From contig CAMAXF010000002.1 of assembly GCA_945862305.1 (NCBI GenBank), positions 1 to 64,000 on the forward strand: a stretch of 64,000 nt of DNA. Direction: 5' to 3'. Positions 46,001 through 55,528 of this stretch are shown here, piece by piece. A program made the translations under genes and the position numbers. The stretch's first letter is position 1. Each line of letters starts with the position of its first letter. The notes beneath the pieces were generated by a model. That model saw nothing but the letters and a program-made list of their open reading frames with translations. It was not told where the DNA came from and did not search any database. Source of the DNA: Bordetella parapertussis (GTDB lineage: Bacteria > Pseudomonadota > Gammaproteobacteria > Burkholderiales > Burkholderiaceae_A).

Positions 46001-46809
46001 TCGCGCCAGGCATCGACCACGGCACGAATCTCTCGCTCTCCGGGCAGAAAGACGAGCACATCTTGGGCGGCCAGCCGCGCATGGTCGGCCAGGGCTTCCT
46101 CGACACCCGAGAGCACGCGGTCGATGAGGTCGGTGCGCTCGTCCTGCGCAGGCCGCCAGCGGGTCTCCACCGGGTGCAGGCGGCCCGAGACCTCAATGAC
46201 CGGCGCAGGCTGGCCCGCCTGACCAAAGTGCTTCGCGAACTTCTCGGCCTCCAGGCTCGCAGAGGTGATGACCAGTCGCAACTGGGGGCGGCGCGCGAGC
46301 AGGCCGTGCAGGTGGCCCAATAAAAAATCGATGTTGAGGCTGCGCTCGTGGGCCTCGTCGAGGATGATGGTGTCGTAGGCCTCGAGGCCCGGGTCGGACT
46401 GAATCTCGGCCAGCAGCATGCCGTCGGTCATGAGCTTGATGGGAATGCCTGGCCGCGATCGGTCGGCAAACCGGATCTTGTAGCCCACCTTGGCATTGGG
46501 CTCGCCAAGCACCGAGCCAAGTTCCTGCGCCACCCGACGGGCCACCGAGGTGGCCGCCAGGCGCCGCGGCTGGGTATGTGCAATGGACCGACCCTTTGCC
46601 GCGCGGCCGGCCGCCAGCGCAATCTTCGGCAGTTGGGTGGTCTTGCCCGAACCGGTCTCGCCGCAGACGATGATCACCGGGTGCTGCACCATGGCATGGG
46701 CGATCTCGGTCCAGACCTTCGAGACCGGAAGGCTCTCATCAAAGGTGATGCCGAGGTGTTGGGCCCGATCGCGAAACCGCTTTTCGTCTGGGCCTGAGCA
46801 GGAAGTCAC
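43036..46809 (-). CDS. hrpA: ATP-dependent RNA helicase HrpA
   Basis: 1257 residues, close to the usual 1300. DEAH motifs: GETGSGKTTQLPK, DEAHERSLNIDFLLG, QRAGRAGR. The long C-terminal half is the HrpA DUF3418 region. HrpA resolves collided or stalled ribosomes on mRNA in E. coli. Divergent from argA, 20 bases apart. Confidence 0.96.
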   Translation of the reverse strand: MTSCSGPDEKRFRDRAQHLGITFDESLPVSKVWTEIAHAMVQHPVIIVCGETGSGKTTQLPKIALAAGRAAKGRSIAHTQPRRLAATSVARRVAQELGSVLGEPNAKVGYKIRFADRSRPGIPIKLMTDGMLLAEIQSDPGLEAYDTIILDEAHERSLNIDFLLGHLHGLLARRPQLRLVITSASLEAEKFAKHFGQAGQPAPVIEVSGRLHPVETRWRPAQDERTDLIDRVLSGVEEALADHARLAAQDVLVFLPGEREIRAVVDAWRDRRLDPQVELLPLFGRLAQADQDRVFRPGGRRRVVLATNLAETSLTVPGIGYVVDTGLARVKRYRYRGKVEQLLIEPISQAQALQRAGRAGRLTPGVCIRLYAEDEFKQRAAHPEPEIHRSSLASVILRMKALGLDAIEAFPFVDPPSKKAVADGLMLLRELGGLDREGQLTEVGRQLAGLPLDPRLGRMLVAGRERQCLQEMLVLVTALSIQDPRDRPLDQQAAADTAHKQFADPRSEFISWLKLWAFCDEALSHDHSNRQKEARLRSAFLSPIRVREWRDLHRQITDWVLSQGWRINTVAADYNSLHQAILTGLLSNIGMRIETAQPPLWQGAHDVKFAVWPGSHLSKKPPKWLMAAEQVETSRLFARTIAAIEPEWVEAAAGPLIRVSYSEPHWEKKAGRVVGYARGVLYGLPIFVRRRLAWAQLGEEQAREARLIMIREGLVQGDATLELPFFEHNRRLIHEVERLEQRARRQDLLVDDALIEAFYDRWIPASVNDFDGLRKWWRQASREQPKLLFLRREDLMRHQADGVTSEAFPTVLEQGGLRLALDYRFEPGAADDGMAITIPLASLNQVDAVQIDWLVPGMRKEKVLALLKSLPQRIRRHCIPLPQQVDDFCVRWQDRVGSIPLRKALVQDLREDKGLTVALEDFKLESVPLHLQPLYVVVDAHGRRLGQGRDLMVLREQLGGQAQAAFAPTRDDTTHRDWSFGALEWPMTIEVAGQSLLGYPALEDCGDHVKLCVLDDPSKAKQRHQLGLMRLLALALKDQVRAFQKELDRNRALLLAWTAAARSEDLQTELLRLSLRRAFLAGDWPVDAAGFEACLQAGRPRFLLLAQEAQRWLLAVLEAHQQIQRRLGGAKFPQPLVQDLLQQLSGLLGPSFVSMLPDDRARHLPRYLQAVALRLDKHRADPARDAQRLAEFDQVARPFWRWAASHRGEWSEPIEAFRWSLEELRVSLFAEGLKTPMPVSVKRLQKTWGTLAPHLHA

Positions 46810-46829
46810 CGAAAAATTATAATCGCGCG

Positions 46830-48164
46830 ATGCAGACCGAACCGATCACACAGCCCGACATCGGGCCCGACTTCGTGGGCTGGCTTCGGTCGGTCGCGCC
46901 CTACATCCACGCCTTTCGCAACAAGACCTTCGTGGTGGCCTTCCCCGGCGAGTTGGTCATCGACAACCAGCTCGAAACACTGGTTCACGACCTCTCCTTG
47001 CTACAGGCCATGGGTATGCGCATTGTGCTGGCCTACGGCTCGCGGCCACAGGTGCAAGAGCAACTGCGGCTGCGCCAGATTGAAGATCGTTACAGCCATG
47101 GCATGCGGATCACCGACCGTGCAGCCCTGGAGTGCGCCAAGGAGGCCGCCGGCGAGCTTCGACTCGACATCGAGGCCGCCTTCTCGGCCGGCCTGCCCAA
47201 CACGCCCATGGGCAACTCACGCATCCGAATCATCAGTGGCAACTTCGTCACGGCCCGTCCCGTGGGCATTGTGGATGGCGTGGACTTCGAGCACACCGGC
47301 CTCGTGCGCAAGGTGGAGACCGACTCCATTCGGCAGGCCCTGCTCGGCGGCTCGATCGTGCTCGTGCCTCCACTGGGCTTCTCGCCCACTGGCGAGGCCT
47401 TCAACCTCAGCCTGGAAGACGTGGCCACGAGCCTGGCCATTGCCCTGGATGCCGACAAGCTCATTTTCTTGTGCTCCGAGGAGGGCCTGCCCAGGCTGGA
47501 GAACCGGGCCTTGGCGGAAGTCTCTGAGGATGAGGCCGAGCGCCTGCTGGCCCAGGGCTCGCTCTCGGAGGAGGCGAGCTTCACGCTCGGCCATGCCCTT
47601 CGTGCCTGCCGCGGTGGCGTGGCCCGGGCCCACCTCGTACCCTACGCCATGGACGGCGCCCTGCTGCTCGAGCTCTTTACCCATGATGGCGTGGGCATGA
47701 TGCTTGTGGAAGAGACCCTGGAGGCCCTTCGGCCGGCGTCGGTCGACGATGTGGCGGCCATTGTCTCGCTGCTCGAGCCCCTGGAGGCCGACGGCACCCT
47801 GGTGCCTCGGGGCCGGGCCACCATTGAGCGCGACATCGACAAGTTCACGGTGATCGAGCACGACGGTGTGATCTTTGGCTGCGCTGCACTTTATGTCTTT
47901 GAGGACACCCCACTGGGTGAGCTGGCCTGCCTGATGGTGCGCTCGGAGACGCGAGAACAAGGCGACGGCGAACGGCTCTTGAAAAGCATTGAGTCGCAGG
48001 CCCGGGCGGCGGGTCTCTCGGGCATCTTTGTGCTCACCACACGCACCACCCACTGGTTCATGAAGCGTGGCTTCAAGGTGGCCTCTGTCGATGCCCTGCC
48101 CGCCTCACGGCAGGCCCACTACAACTGGGATCGGAAATCCCAGATCCTCATCAAGACGCTTTAA
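46830..48164 (+). CDS. argA: N-acetylglutamate synthase
   Basis: 444 residues. Amino-acid-kinase domain (about 20-290; feedback site for arginine) followed by a GNAT acetyltransferase domain (about 300-444; ETREQGDGERLLKSIESQA). First step of arginine synthesis from glutamate and acetyl-CoA. Confidence 0.95.
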   Translation: MQTEPITQPDIGPDFVGWLRSVAPYIHAFRNKTFVVAFPGELVIDNQLETLVHDLSLLQAMGMRIVLAYGSRPQVQEQLRLRQIEDRYSHGMRITDRAALECAKEAAGELRLDIEAAFSAGLPNTPMGNSRIRIISGNFVTARPVGIVDGVDFEHTGLVRKVETDSIRQALLGGSIVLVPPLGFSPTGEAFNLSLEDVATSLAIALDADKLIFLCSEEGLPRLENRALAEVSEDEAERLLAQGSLSEEASFTLGHALRACRGGVARAHLVPYAMDGALLLELFTHDGVGMMLVEETLEALRPASVDDVAAIVSLLEPLEADGTLVPRGRATIERDIDKFTVIEHDGVIFGCAALYVFEDTPLGELACLMVRSETREQGDGERLLKSIESQARAAGLSGIFVLTTRTTHWFMKRGFKVASVDALPASRQAHYNWDRKSQILIKTL

Positions 48165-48206
48165 GGCTGAGCGGCCACAAGAAGGGCGAGCCGCCCGTGG
48201 TGGGGA

Positions 48207-48959
48207 CTAGTCGGCCTGCCTGGCCAGCAACGGCAGGCAGCGGCCATCTTGCAGCCAGGCCATGCCCAGAAGGCTTGTGTGTCCCGGAACGCGCTGATCC
48301 AGCCATGCGATGGCAGCCTGCGCGCGGTCGGACGCGGAAGCGGGCGACGCAAGGCTGCAGGCCTCCCCCTGCACAGACACCATGGCCCACTCGGGCAGCC
48401 GCGGCAGGCTCACACTCACCATCTCCGACGTAGACGGACCCACCAGGCCCGCCTCGCCCACCGGCGCGGCTGCACGCACCAGTGCCAACAAGTCTTCGCT
48501 CGAATCGACTGGCTCCTGGCCGCGTGGGGTGAGGTAGAGAAACCGCTGCGGGTCGGACTCCACCGCACAGACATGGCCAGCCGGCAGCCGCGTCAGCAGC
48601 ACACCCATGCGTGGAGAGACCCGGATGCCGGGCGCTGCATCGTGCAGCCTGGGCACCAAGACCGACCGCTGGCGCAGGAGGCGGCGCAGCAGCACAGAGG
48701 CGCTCTCGGCGAGGTCTGGTGAGGCTGCAGACCCCATGTTGGAGGCCATGAGGGCCAAGAGACGGGCTGCATCCAGGGCCTCGGTGGGCCGACGAACCGG
48801 CCGCACCAGCGGGGCTGCAGGTGCTGCAGGGGGATCGATGGGCGCAAGGGCACGGCCCGAGAGCTGGGCCGCGGTGAGGTCGTCCCGCTCGGCCCGCAGG
48901 CTGTCGAGGCCCGCAAGCAGGCTGTCGAGTGCCTCGGTGACCGACGGGTTAATGGACAT
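48207..48959 (-). CDS. Unknown protein, last gene of rnhA-dnaQ operon
   Basis: 250 residues with no recognised domain. Rich in Ala/Leu/Arg; the middle has ASVLLRRLLRQRSVLVPRLHDAAPGIRVSPRMGVLLTRLPAG. No signal peptide. Overlaps the upstream gene by 11 bases, so it is the end of a long overlapping gene chain. Confidence 0.6.
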   Translation of the reverse strand: MSINPSVTEALDSLLAGLDSLRAERDDLTAAQLSGRALAPIDPPAAPAAPLVRPVRRPTEALDAARLLALMASNMGSAASPDLAESASVLLRRLLRQRSVLVPRLHDAAPGIRVSPRMGVLLTRLPAGHVCAVESDPQRFLYLTPRGQEPVDSSEDLLALVRAAAPVGEAGLVGPSTSEMVSVSLPRLPEWAMVSVQGEACSLASPASASDRAQAAIAWLDQRVPGHTSLLGMAWLQDGRCLPLLARQAD

Positions 48960-49824
48960 GGCGACGCAGGCCCACCAGCCCCGCGATCAGCGCGTGCTGC
49001 TGGCCTCGAAGCTTGGTGAGTGCCTGCTCCGCCTGGTCGAGCGAGGCCCGGGCCTTCTGCATGTCGTCGTCTCGGTGCGGACCATCGGGGTCGAGACTGA
49101 GGTTGAGCAGGCCGTGGCGGGCCACGGCAAGCGCCGACAAGGCGCCTTCGAGCTGATGCTCTGCGCTGTAGAGCTGTGACTCCACAGCGTCCAGCGAGGG
49201 GTTGGCCTCGGTGGGCGCAGCCGCAGAACCCGGCGCAGTGGAGCTGGGCGCGACGGCAGGGCTCGGTGTCGATGGCTCGGCCGGAGCGGGCTGCGGTGGC
49301 AGGCCCAGGCTGGGTGTGTCTGACGGAGGCTCGATGAGCACGGGCGCCTCCAAGTGGTTGTCGGTGGGCAGGATCGGCGTCTCGCGCACGGGGCCTGCAG
49401 GCTCCACGAGCGTGGCCGCGGAGGCTGCCAACTGCCGACGAATCGACAGACCAAGCACGGTGAGGTCGATGAGCGCGAGCAGCCACAAGAGGAGGCCTGC
49501 GGGCACCCAGATCACCCAGCCAGGCAGGCCGGTGGTCATCCAGTCCTTGACGATGCGCATGCCGCGCACCGAGCCCTGGGCGTAGCCCTCGAAGAGACCG
49601 CCCAGCCAGGCCCAGACCGATGCGTGCAGGCCCACGGGCGTACCTTCAGCCGGCACTGCAACCGTTACCGCCGGTGGCAGCCAGAACCATTGCATGGCAT
49701 TCATGAGCCAGGCCGACAACAAACAGACCAGCCCCAAGAACAAGAGCGTGTGTGCTCGGCGGGCGCGGCCGCGCAGCGCCTCCACCAGGGTGAGGTCCAT
49801 CCAAGAATGTCGCGTGCTAGTCAT
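48949..49824 (-). CDS. Unknown membrane protein with proline-rich linker
   Basis: 291 residues. Two hydrophobic segments (TLLFLGLVCLLSAWLMNAMQWFW and WVIWVPAGLLLWLLALIDLTVL), then a Pro/Ala-rich linker and a helical C-terminus (QLYSAEHQLEGALSALAVARHGLL) likely to form a coiled coil. Family unknown. Overlaps both neighbours. Confidence 0.65.
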   Translation of the reverse strand: MTSTRHSWMDLTLVEALRGRARRAHTLLFLGLVCLLSAWLMNAMQWFWLPPAVTVAVPAEGTPVGLHASVWAWLGGLFEGYAQGSVRGMRIVKDWMTTGLPGWVIWVPAGLLLWLLALIDLTVLGLSIRRQLAASAATLVEPAGPVRETPILPTDNHLEAPVLIEPPSDTPSLGLPPQPAPAEPSTPSPAVAPSSTAPGSAAAPTEANPSLDAVESQLYSAEHQLEGALSALAVARHGLLNLSLDPDGPHRDDDMQKARASLDQAEQALTKLRGQQHALIAGLVGLRRHVH

Positions 49825-50152
49825 CCTGGCTCCAGTCTAGACGATCCGCGAAGAGCGCCTCTCGCAGGTCGCCATTGGGCCGCATCACCACCACCCAGGC
49901 GGGTGGCGGGCCCGACGGGGCTGCGGGCGGAGCCAACTCAGGGGCGATGGCCGCGCCGGCGTTGTGCTCTGCTGTGCCCTGCTCGGCGGCACTGCGCTCT
50001 GGCTCCCGCACAAAGACCGGGTAGCCTGCGGCCGTGCCAAGCCATCCGGGGCCACTGGGCATGAGCATCAGGCCCGGATAGGCCACCACGCGCAGCACCT
50101 GGTCGCCCGGAATCTCGTGGGACTGACCCCGGCGAGTTAATCGGAGGCGCAT
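49817..50152 (-). CDS. Unknown small protein after dnaQ
   Basis: 111 residues. A beta-rich start (MRLRLTRRGQSHEIPGDQVLRVVAYPGLMLMPSGPGWLG) and an Ala/Pro linker. Overlaps dnaQ and the next gene. Not recognised. Confidence 0.55.
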   Translation of the reverse strand: MRLRLTRRGQSHEIPGDQVLRVVAYPGLMLMPSGPGWLGTAAGYPVFVREPERSAAEQGTAEHNAGAAIAPELAPPAAPSGPPPAWVVVMRPNGDLREALFADRLDWSQDD

Positions 50153-50844
50153 GCTTTCCTCCAGACAGGCGTGCCCCCGCAGACGCGGGCGATGTCATCG
50201 AGCACGGCCTCGTGGGCTGCCCACTCCTCGGCAGTGGGCTCGATCACCCGCAGGTCGAGGGTGGAGAGATCAAGCCGGCCACCCGAGCCATGTTCGTCGT
50301 CATAGTGCTGCTGGATGTCGAGGGTTTCCTGGCCGCGGGTCATGGCCAGCCAGACCTCGGCCAACAATTCGGCATCGAGCAGGGCCCCGTGCTTGAGCCG
50401 GTGGGCATTCGAGACACCGTATCGGGTGCAGAGTGCATCGAGTGAATTTCGCTGACCCGGATGCAGTTCACGGGCCATGGCCAGGGTGTCGGTCACGCCA
50501 TTGACCACGGTGGTGAGGCTGGGCTGCCCCAGCCGCTCAAACTCCGCATCGAGAAAGCCCAGGTCGAAGGGGGCGTTGTGAATGAGCAGGTGCGCGCCGC
50601 GCGCAAACTCGAGGAAGTCTTGCAGCACATCGGCAAAGCGAGGCTCGGCCTGCAGGTCGGCCCAGGTGAAGCCATGCACCTCGGTGGCGCCCGCCTCGAT
50701 CTCGCGCTCGGGATTGATGAGACGATGGAACTGCCGGCCGGACGCACGCCGATTGGTGAGCTCGACACAGCCAAGCTCAATGATGCGGTTGCCTTCCTCG
50801 ACCCTTAGGCCTGTGGTTTCGGTGTCGAGGACGACGTAACGCAT
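50137..50844 (-). CDS. dnaQ: DNA polymerase III epsilon subunit
   Basis: 235 residues. The proofreading exonuclease motifs are complete: DTETTGL, HNAPFDLGFLD, and HGALLDAELLAEVW (DEDDh type). Its start overlaps the end of the RND permease by 40 bases, so in this genome it is coupled to a transporter. Confidence 0.95.
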   Translation of the reverse strand: MRYVVLDTETTGLRVEEGNRIIELGCVELTNRRASGRQFHRLINPEREIEAGATEVHGFTWADLQAEPRFADVLQDFLEFARGAHLLIHNAPFDLGFLDAEFERLGQPSLTTVVNGVTDTLAMARELHPGQRNSLDALCTRYGVSNAHRLKHGALLDAELLAEVWLAMTRGQETLDIQQHYDDEHGSGGRLDLSTLDLRVIEPTAEEWAAHEAVLDDIARVCGGTPVWRKACASD

Positions 50845-53800
50845 GATGCAACCCAGGCATAAATGGTGGGCAGGACAAAGAGGGTGAGTATCGTGCCAAT
50901 GCTCATGCCCCCAACAATAACCCAGCCGATCTCTTGACGGCTCTCGGCCCCGGGGCCGCTGGCCAAGGCCAGGGGCAGGGCGCCAAAGACCGTGGAGATG
51001 GTGGTCATCATGATGGGGCGAAAACGCAGGGCAGTGGCCTCGAGAGTGGCCTCCACCACACTGCGGCCCTGGTCACGCAACTGATTGGCAAACTCCACGA
51101 TGAGAATGCCATTCTTGGTGATCAGCCCAATGAGGGCCACGAGCCCAATTTGTGAGTAGACATTGAGCGAGCCCTGGGTGAGGTAGATGGTGGCCAATGC
51201 CCCGGCGAGCGCCAAGGGCACCGTCACCAGAATCACCCACGGGAAGACGAAGCTCTCAAACTGGGCCGAGAGCACCAGGTAAATGAAGAGCAAGGCCAGG
51301 ATGAAGACAAACAAGATGGTGGCCTGGGAGTCTCGGAACTCACGCGACTGGCCGTTGTAATCAAGCTGATAGTCGGAGGGCAGCATGGCACGCGCCGTGG
51401 CCTCCACCGCCTCGAGGCCCTCGGCCAGGGTGGCCCCGGGTGCCAGGTTGGCCGAGATCGATACAGCCCGCTGCTGAAGGAAGTGATTGAGCTCCCGCGG
51501 CGCAACGGTCTCTCGAATTTGAATCAGGCTGGAGAGCGAGACCATCTGGCCATCGCGGCCCTTGACCAGCAGGCCCTTGATGTCTTCTGGCGTATTGCGG
51601 CCCTCGGCCTCCAACTGCACGATCACGTCGTACTGCTCATTGCCTCGCTTAAAACGCGTGACCTGCCGGCCACCGAGTAGCGACTCCAGGGTGCGGCCAA
51701 TCGCCTCGACCGACACGCCCAGGTCGGCCGCGCGCTCACGGTCGATGTCAATGCGCAGTTCTGGCTTGGTGATCTGCAGGTCGGTGTCCACCCCCTGCAG
51801 CTTGGGGTTCTTGAGGAGCTCCAGCCGAAGTTGCTCCGTGACCGCAGCAAGTTCCTGCATGGGGGCCGAGGACAGCACCACCACCTCAATGGGACGCGAT
51901 CGCACGCTCTGACCCAGCGAGGGCGGATTCACTACAAAGGCATTGATGCCAGGAATGCCCAGCACACTGGGCTGCACCTGGGCAGCGATCTCCCGGGTGC
52001 TGCGGGAGCGGTCCTCCCACGGCACGGGCCGCAGAAAGGCAATGCCTTTGTCCACCGTGGGGCTGCCCGCAATCACCAAATATTTCTCAACCTCGGGCAC
52101 CTTGGCAAAGATGTCTTCCAGGCGAAGTGAGTAACGAGCGGTGTAGTCGATGGAGCTGCCCTGGGGTGCACTGATCACTGCAACCAGAAAGCCGCGGTCC
52201 TCCACCGGCGTGAGCTCCTTCTTCACCAGATTAAAGAAGAGCACGCCAATGGCTGCGACCCCGAGGCCAATGCCCGCCACGAGCGCGCGGCGACTCAGCA
52301 GGCCCGTGAGCAGGCTCGCGTAGCGGCTGGCCATCTGATCGAAGCGCTGATCAAAGGCATTGGAGAACCGTGCCCAGCGGCCCAGCGGCGTGCCCTCGGG
52401 CGGCTTGGGCTGATGGCGCAGCAGCCGCGAGCACATCATGGGTGAGAGCGTGAGGGCCACAAAGCCCGAGACGAGCACGGCCGCTGCGAGGGTAAGGGCG
52501 AACTCCGTGAAGAGCCGGCCGGTGCGGCCCGCAGAAAAGGCCATGGGCGCAAAGACTGCGGCCAGGGTGAGGGTCATGGCCACCACGGCAAAGCTGATTT
52601 CCTTCATGCCCTGAAAGGCGGCCGCAATCGGCTTCATGCCATCTTCAATGTGCCGAGAGATGTTCTCGAGCACCACAATGGCATCGTCAACCACAATGCC
52701 AATCGACAGGACCATGGCCAGCAGCGTGAGGGTGTTCACCGAAAAGCCCAGGGCATACATGATGCCGAAGCTGGTAATGAGGCTCACGGGAATGGTGACA
52801 ATAGGGATGATGGCCGCCCGAAAGCTCTTGAGAAACACGAAGACCACCAGGCCCACGAGCAGCACGGCCTCGGCAATGGTGGTCACCACCGCACGAATGG
52901 AACGGTCGATGAAGACCGAGTAGTCGTTGGCCACCTCGAGGTCGACACTGGCGGGCAGGTCGGCCAGCACACTGGGCAGGACCTCTTGAACCGCAGACGA
53001 CAGCGTGAGCGGATTGGCCGTGGCCTGCTTGATCACACCCATGGCCACGGTGGTGCGGCCCTTGAAGCGGGCCACCCGTTTCATGTCCTCGGGTGCAATC
53101 TCCACCCGGGCCACATCTCGCAGTCGCACCAAGGCCGATGAGCCACGCGGGGCCTTGAGCACAATCGACTCAAACTCCTCTGGGGTCTGGAGGTCGGTGG
53201 GGGCGAGCACCGAGAGTTCCCGGCCCGGGGTCTCGATGGCGCCCGAGGGCACCTCGATGTTCTGGCGCCGAAGGGCCTCTTCCAGGTCTTGAATCACCAG
53301 GCCACGGGCCGCCATGCGTTGGGCGTCCACCCAGATGCGCATGGCGTATCGGCGGTCTCCAAAGATGCGCACATCCGAGGCGCCCGGCAGGGTCTGCAGC
53401 CGAGGCTTGACCACACGATTGGCCAGGTCGGAGAGTTCGAGCAGCGAGAGGGTCTCACTGTTGAAGGTTAGCCAGATGATGGGCTGGGCGTCGGCCTCCA
53501 CCTTCGAGATGACTGGGTCGCTGGTCTCGGTGGGCAGGCGCGAGCGCACCCGCGAGACACGGTCTCGCACATCGGAGGCGGCCGAGTCTGGGTCGCGGTC
53601 GAGCGAGAAACGAACGGTGATCTGCGAGCGCTCGGCCCTTGAGATGGAGGTGAGGATCTCCACGCCCTCGATGCCGGCGATGGAATCCTCAAGCGGCTTG
53701 GTCACCTGAGACTCGATGATCTCGGGTGAAGCCCCTCGGTACTCGGTGCTGACGGTGACCACAGGCTCATCGATGCGCGGATACTCGCGAATCGAGAGCT

Positions 53801-53891
53801 TGGAGAGACTCACCAGGCCGATGAGGGTGATGATCAGCGAGAGGACGGTCGCAAAGACAGGCCGCTCAATACAGATCTCGGAGATCCTCAT
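50805..53891 (-). CDS. RND efflux permease (HAE-1 type)
   Basis: 1028 residues, the normal length. Start MRISEICIERPVFATVLSLIITLIG, then conserved GIVVDDAIVVLENISRH in the membrane domain, FMPVEDRGF-like LTPVEDRGFLVAVISAPQG and GLITKNGILIVEFANQL. Exports drugs or other small molecules using the proton gradient, with the adaptor encoded just upstream. No outer membrane channel gene is present. Confidence 0.94.
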   Translation of the reverse strand: MRISEICIERPVFATVLSLIITLIGLVSLSKLSIREYPRIDEPVVTVSTEYRGASPEIIESQVTKPLEDSIAGIEGVEILTSISRAERSQITVRFSLDRDPDSAASDVRDRVSRVRSRLPTETSDPVISKVEADAQPIIWLTFNSETLSLLELSDLANRVVKPRLQTLPGASDVRIFGDRRYAMRIWVDAQRMAARGLVIQDLEEALRRQNIEVPSGAIETPGRELSVLAPTDLQTPEEFESIVLKAPRGSSALVRLRDVARVEIAPEDMKRVARFKGRTTVAMGVIKQATANPLTLSSAVQEVLPSVLADLPASVDLEVANDYSVFIDRSIRAVVTTIAEAVLLVGLVVFVFLKSFRAAIIPIVTIPVSLITSFGIMYALGFSVNTLTLLAMVLSIGIVVDDAIVVLENISRHIEDGMKPIAAAFQGMKEISFAVVAMTLTLAAVFAPMAFSAGRTGRLFTEFALTLAAAVLVSGFVALTLSPMMCSRLLRHQPKPPEGTPLGRWARFSNAFDQRFDQMASRYASLLTGLLSRRALVAGIGLGVAAIGVLFFNLVKKELTPVEDRGFLVAVISAPQGSSIDYTARYSLRLEDIFAKVPEVEKYLVIAGSPTVDKGIAFLRPVPWEDRSRSTREIAAQVQPSVLGIPGINAFVVNPPSLGQSVRSRPIEVVVLSSAPMQELAAVTEQLRLELLKNPKLQGVDTDLQITKPELRIDIDRERAADLGVSVEAIGRTLESLLGGRQVTRFKRGNEQYDVIVQLEAEGRNTPEDIKGLLVKGRDGQMVSLSSLIQIRETVAPRELNHFLQQRAVSISANLAPGATLAEGLEAVEATARAMLPSDYQLDYNGQSREFRDSQATILFVFILALLFIYLVLSAQFESFVFPWVILVTVPLALAGALATIYLTQGSLNVYSQIGLVALIGLITKNGILIVEFANQLRDQGRSVVEATLEATALRFRPIMMTTISTVFGALPLALASGPGAESRQEIGWVIVGGMSIGTILTLFVLPTIYAWVASCVTSSSTPKPQA

Positions 53892-55051
53892 GGGCTGGCG
53901 GGCGGGGGGGCTTTCGCAGCGGGCGGGGGCCCCTTCGCAGGCGGCGGCGTCCCCTGAGCAGGTGGCATGGGCAGCACCTTGGCGGGCTGGCCCGGGCGTC
54001 GAATCTTCAACTGGCCAGCAATCACCACCTGGTCGCCCTCAGCCAGGCCCGAGAGGATCTCGACCTCGGTCTCCATGCGGGTGCCCAATTGAACAGGCAC
54101 CTTCTCAACCTTGCCCTCGCGAACACGCCACACAAAGAAACCGCGCTGCTCACCGACGATGGCCTCCTCGGAGATGACCAGGGCCTCGGCCCGCTCCGTG
54201 AGGACCAGCCGGCCCCGCGCAAACAAGCCCGACTTCAACTTGCCCGACGGATTCGGCACCACGGCCCGCAGCTGCAAGAATCGGCCCTCGGCATCCACCC
54301 GCGCATCCAGCGCCGTGACACGGGCCAGGATGGGCTCGCGGATTTGGTCGGTCTGAATGGAGACCGACTGGCCCGCCTGCACACGGCCCACATAGCGCTC
54401 GGGGACACGAAAGTCGAAGTAGAGCCGGGAGGTGTCCTCCACCACGGCCACCACCTCGCCATCCTTCACATAGTCGCCGGGGCTGTGCTGGCGAAGACCC
54501 ACCCGACCTGCAAATGGCGCGGAAATTTGGGTGCGTTGGAGCCGGGCATCGAAGAGGTCGCGTTTGGCCGCAGCGATCTCGGAATTGGCCTTGGCCTCGT
54601 CGAGCGCACGCGAACTGATGAAATTGCGTGAGAAGAGATCTTGGGCCCTGCGGTAGTTGGACAAGGCCAGCTCGGCCTCGGCCTGTGCCTGGGCGAGCTC
54701 GGCCTTCACCACGCTGTCGTCGAGCCGAATGAGCAGCATGCCACGACTGACCTGCTGCCCGTCACGAAACCGAACCTCGGCAATGCGGCCGGCCACCTCG
54801 GGGCGAAGGTCGACCGACTCCACCGCCATGAAGGATCCAGTGACCGAGAGTTGGTCGAGCACGGTCTTCTTGAGCACCGTGGAGACCTCTACCGGCACCG
54901 GTGGCATGGCACCCTGGCCCGCCTTGCCTGCATCATCGCCCTTGAGCCAGCCCATGCGCCAGGCCAATAGCCCGATCAACAAGAGGAGCACGATCGCAGC
55001 CACGACCCAACGGGGACGGCTGCGAATGGTCTGAAGCGTGATGGGTGGCAA
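53888..55051 (-). CDS. RND efflux periplasmic adaptor
   Basis: 387 residues from a TTG with AAGGA upstream; no ATG is available near the start. N-terminal anchor WVVAAIVLLLLIGLLAW, a lipoyl/hairpin region (VAGRIAEVRFRDGQQVSRG..., ISAPFAGRVGLRQHSPGDYV), beta barrel, and a Pro/Ala/Gly C-terminal tail. Overlaps the permease start by 4 bases. Confidence 0.92.
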   Translation of the reverse strand: MPPITLQTIRSRPRWVVAAIVLLLLIGLLAWRMGWLKGDDAGKAGQGAMPPVPVEVSTVLKKTVLDQLSVTGSFMAVESVDLRPEVAGRIAEVRFRDGQQVSRGMLLIRLDDSVVKAELAQAQAEAELALSNYRRAQDLFSRNFISSRALDEAKANSEIAAAKRDLFDARLQRTQISAPFAGRVGLRQHSPGDYVKDGEVVAVVEDTSRLYFDFRVPERYVGRVQAGQSVSIQTDQIREPILARVTALDARVDAEGRFLQLRAVVPNPSGKLKSGLFARGRLVLTERAEALVISEEAIVGEQRGFFVWRVREGKVEKVPVQLGTRMETEVEILSGLAEGDQVVIAGQLKIRRPGQPAKVLPMPPAQGTPPPAKGPPPAAKAPPPASP

Positions 55052-55062
55052 TTGAAGAATCC

Positions 55063-55515
55063 TTAAGGTCTGCTGGTGGAGGGAATGCCCTCGTTGGCGA
55101 GGCGGTCTGCCTCCTCGTTGCCAGGGTCGCCGGCATGTCCCTTGACCCACTTCCAGTGTACGTGATGCGATGCACAGGCTTCGTCCAAAGCCTCCCAGAG
55201 TTCCCGGTTCAGCACGGGCTTGCCAGCGGCTGTCTTCCAGCCCTTCTTCTTCCAGTTGTGGATCCAGGACTCAATGCCATTCTTGACATACTGGGAGTCG
55301 GTGAAGATCGTGACCTCGCAGCCTCGCTTGAGCGCCCGAAGGCCCTCAATGACCGCGGTGAGTTCCATGCGGTTGTTGGTGGTCATGGGCTCACCGCCAC
55401 AGAGCCGCTGGCTCTTGCCGCGACAGACCATGAAGGCACCCCAGCCACCGGGCCCAGGGTTCCCCTTGCAGGCGCCATCGGTGTAGAGCACGACCTGATC
55501 AAGAGGGTCGCTCAT
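55063..55515 (-). CDS. rnhA: Ribonuclease HI
   Basis: 150 residues. Active site acids are in [43 protein letters not shown] and [10 protein letters not shown]. Degrades RNA in RNA-DNA hybrids. The adaptor gene begins 11 bases after its stop. Confidence 0.96.
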   Translation of the reverse strand: MSDPLDQVVLYTDGACKGNPGPGGWGAFMVCRGKSQRLCGGEPMTTNNRMELTAVIEGLRALKRGCEVTIFTDSQYVKNGIESWIHNWKKKGWKTAAGKPVLNRELWEALDEACASHHVHWKWVKGHAGDPGNEEADRLANEGIPSTSRP

Positions 55516-55528
55516 GCTGAACGCCTTG

